A stretch of DNA of 5,264 nucleotides, taken from the NCBI GenBank assembly GCA_002454415.1, contig DKIT01000113.1, forward strand, positions 12,210-17,473. Reading direction: 5' to 3'. Shown in pieces: positions 4,579 through 5,264 of the stretch. The notes under the pieces are model-generated. The model worked only from the letters and a program-made list of their open reading frames with translations. It was not told the DNA's origin and searched no databases. This DNA is from Sphingobacterium sp. UBA6711. GTDB taxonomy: Bacteria; Bacteroidota; Bacteroidia; Sphingobacteriales; Sphingobacteriaceae. The stretch's first letter is position 1; each line of letters begins with the position of its first letter. The position numbers and the translations under genes were made by a program.

Positions 4579-5264
4579 ATGAACAAAACAAAACCCAAAT
4601 TTAGAAAAGAGTCGAGATTGGCTTTACTGCTCGTTTGTCTAAGCACCATGCATGTACAGAGCTTTGCCTATTCTCAAACTGAAAAAATTGACGTCTCCAT
4701 CCAAGGCGGAAAGCTTGAAGATGTCTTTCAAACAATCAATGAAAAGAGCAAATACAAAATGTTCTTTAGCAAAGCGACTCTCCCTAATGCGACGGTCAAT
4801 ATTGTAGGAAAGAAAATCAGCGTCAAAGATATTCTTTCTCAATCGCTGGCCGGTAGCAACCTCACGTGGGAAATATTGGACAACAATATCATCGCGGTAA
4901 AAGAAAAAAAACAGCAACAACAAAAACAGCTCGCGGGACAAGTAGTAAACGAAAATGGAACGCCTCTAGCGGGCGTGTCCGTTATCATAAAAGACTGGCA
5001 AAAAGCAGAATACCGCAACATGCAAACCAGTACTGCAACTGATGTCAATGGGCAATGGGGGCTCCGTATTCCGAATGACGATGTTATGATTACTTTTTCT
5101 TTTATAGGCTATCAAAAGATTGATGTACCAGCAAAACAACTTATAGCAAGTCCTACCCCGATCAGGCTTAAGCCCGAAGAAGGTAGTTTGGAAGAAGTGG
5201 TCGTCATTGGCTATGGTACAACCACACGTAGACTGAATACAGGTTCGGTTGCTTCGATCACAAG
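4579..5264 (+). CDS. SusC-like TonB-dependent receptor, N-terminal part (cut by right window edge)
   Basis: This is my translation from the ATG at 4579; the frame is open to the right edge (228 residues). Residues 1-30 are a signal peptide: basic KPKFRK, core LALLLVCLSTM, likely cleavage after SFA. The STN domain is at about 36-108 (LEDVFQTINEKSKYKMFFSK, then SVKDILSQSLAGSNLTWEIL). A Lys/Gln-rich linker (108-118) leads to a carboxypeptidase-D-like regulatory domain at about 118-200 (LAGQVVNENGTPLAGVSVII, then TDVNGQW and FSFIGYQK). Next comes LEEVVVIGYGTTTRR (204-218), the usual SusC entry into the plug domain. By family it is a TonB-driven outer-membrane importer; the STN domain allows signalling to the anti-sigma factor encoded 24 bases upstream, with which it is probably co-transcribed. 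Most of the plug and all of the barrel are missing from the window, so no substrate can be named. Confidence 0.93.
   Translation, partial: MNKTKPKFRKESRLALLLVCLSTMHVQSFAYSQTEKIDVSIQGGKLEDVFQTINEKSKYKMFFSKATLPNATVNIVGKKISVKDILSQSLAGSNLTWEILDNNIIAVKEKKQQQQKQLAGQVVNENGTPLAGVSVIIKDWQKAEYRNMQTSTATDVNGQWGLRIPNDDVMITFSFIGYQKIDVPAKQLIASPTPIRLKPEEGSLEEVVVIGYGTTTRRLNTGSVASIT

Noticed and set aside
4639..5048. Overlapping minus-strand ORFs of 100 and 69 residues
   Set aside because: They are antisense to the clear STN and carboxypeptidase-like domains of the right SusC receptor and contain low-complexity runs from its Lys/Gln linker.

Overview
The window looks like a chromosomal stretch from a Bacteroidota bacterium, most likely of the Sphingobacteriaceae type (Sphingobacterium/Pedobacter-like). 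Three things suggest this. The gene set is FecI-like ECF sigma factor, FecR-like anti-sigma factor and SusC-type TonB-dependent receptor, in that order. The translation starts lie in A-rich leaders without Shine-Dalgarno sequences. Matches to the Bacteroidota -7 box TAnnTTTG occur between the genes. The genus is a guess from style; no marker gene is present.

The layout is two complete three-gene cassettes placed head to head. Leftward, on the minus strand, are an ECF sigma factor (2146-1586), a membrane anti-sigma factor (1532-561) and the N-terminus of a SusC-like receptor (383 to beyond the left edge). Rightward, on the plus strand, are a second ECF sigma factor (2868-3458), a second anti-sigma factor (3541-4554) and the N-terminus of a second SusC-like receptor (4579 to beyond the right edge). 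A 721-base, very AT-rich region (2147-2867) lies between the two sigma genes. It contains candidate promoters, small inverted repeats and a few doubtful short ORFs, but no clear gene.

Each cassette should work as a trans-envelope (cell-surface) signalling module. The outer-membrane receptor binds a substrate (unknown here; SusC-type proteins usually import glycans, peptides or chelated metals). Its periplasmic STN domain contacts the C-terminal periplasmic domain of the anti-sigma factor. The anti-sigma factor then releases or activates the cytoplasmic sigma factor, which transcribes the transport genes. The SusD partner and any enzymes would lie outside the window, so substrates cannot be assigned. 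The two cassettes differ in sequence, GC content and operon spacing (SusC gap of 177 bases on the left, 24 on the right), which argues against a recent local duplication.

This is a recognisable architecture, not an obviously new system. The less ordinary points are the divergent pairing of two such modules, a shared GTACTAA motif within inverted repeats just before both anti-sigma starts, hydrophobic C-terminal tails on both sigma factors, a Gly-Thr site in both anti-sigma factors matching the known self-cleavage motif of the family, and a promoter in the spacer fitting both the Bacteroidota and the classical sigma-70 consensus.
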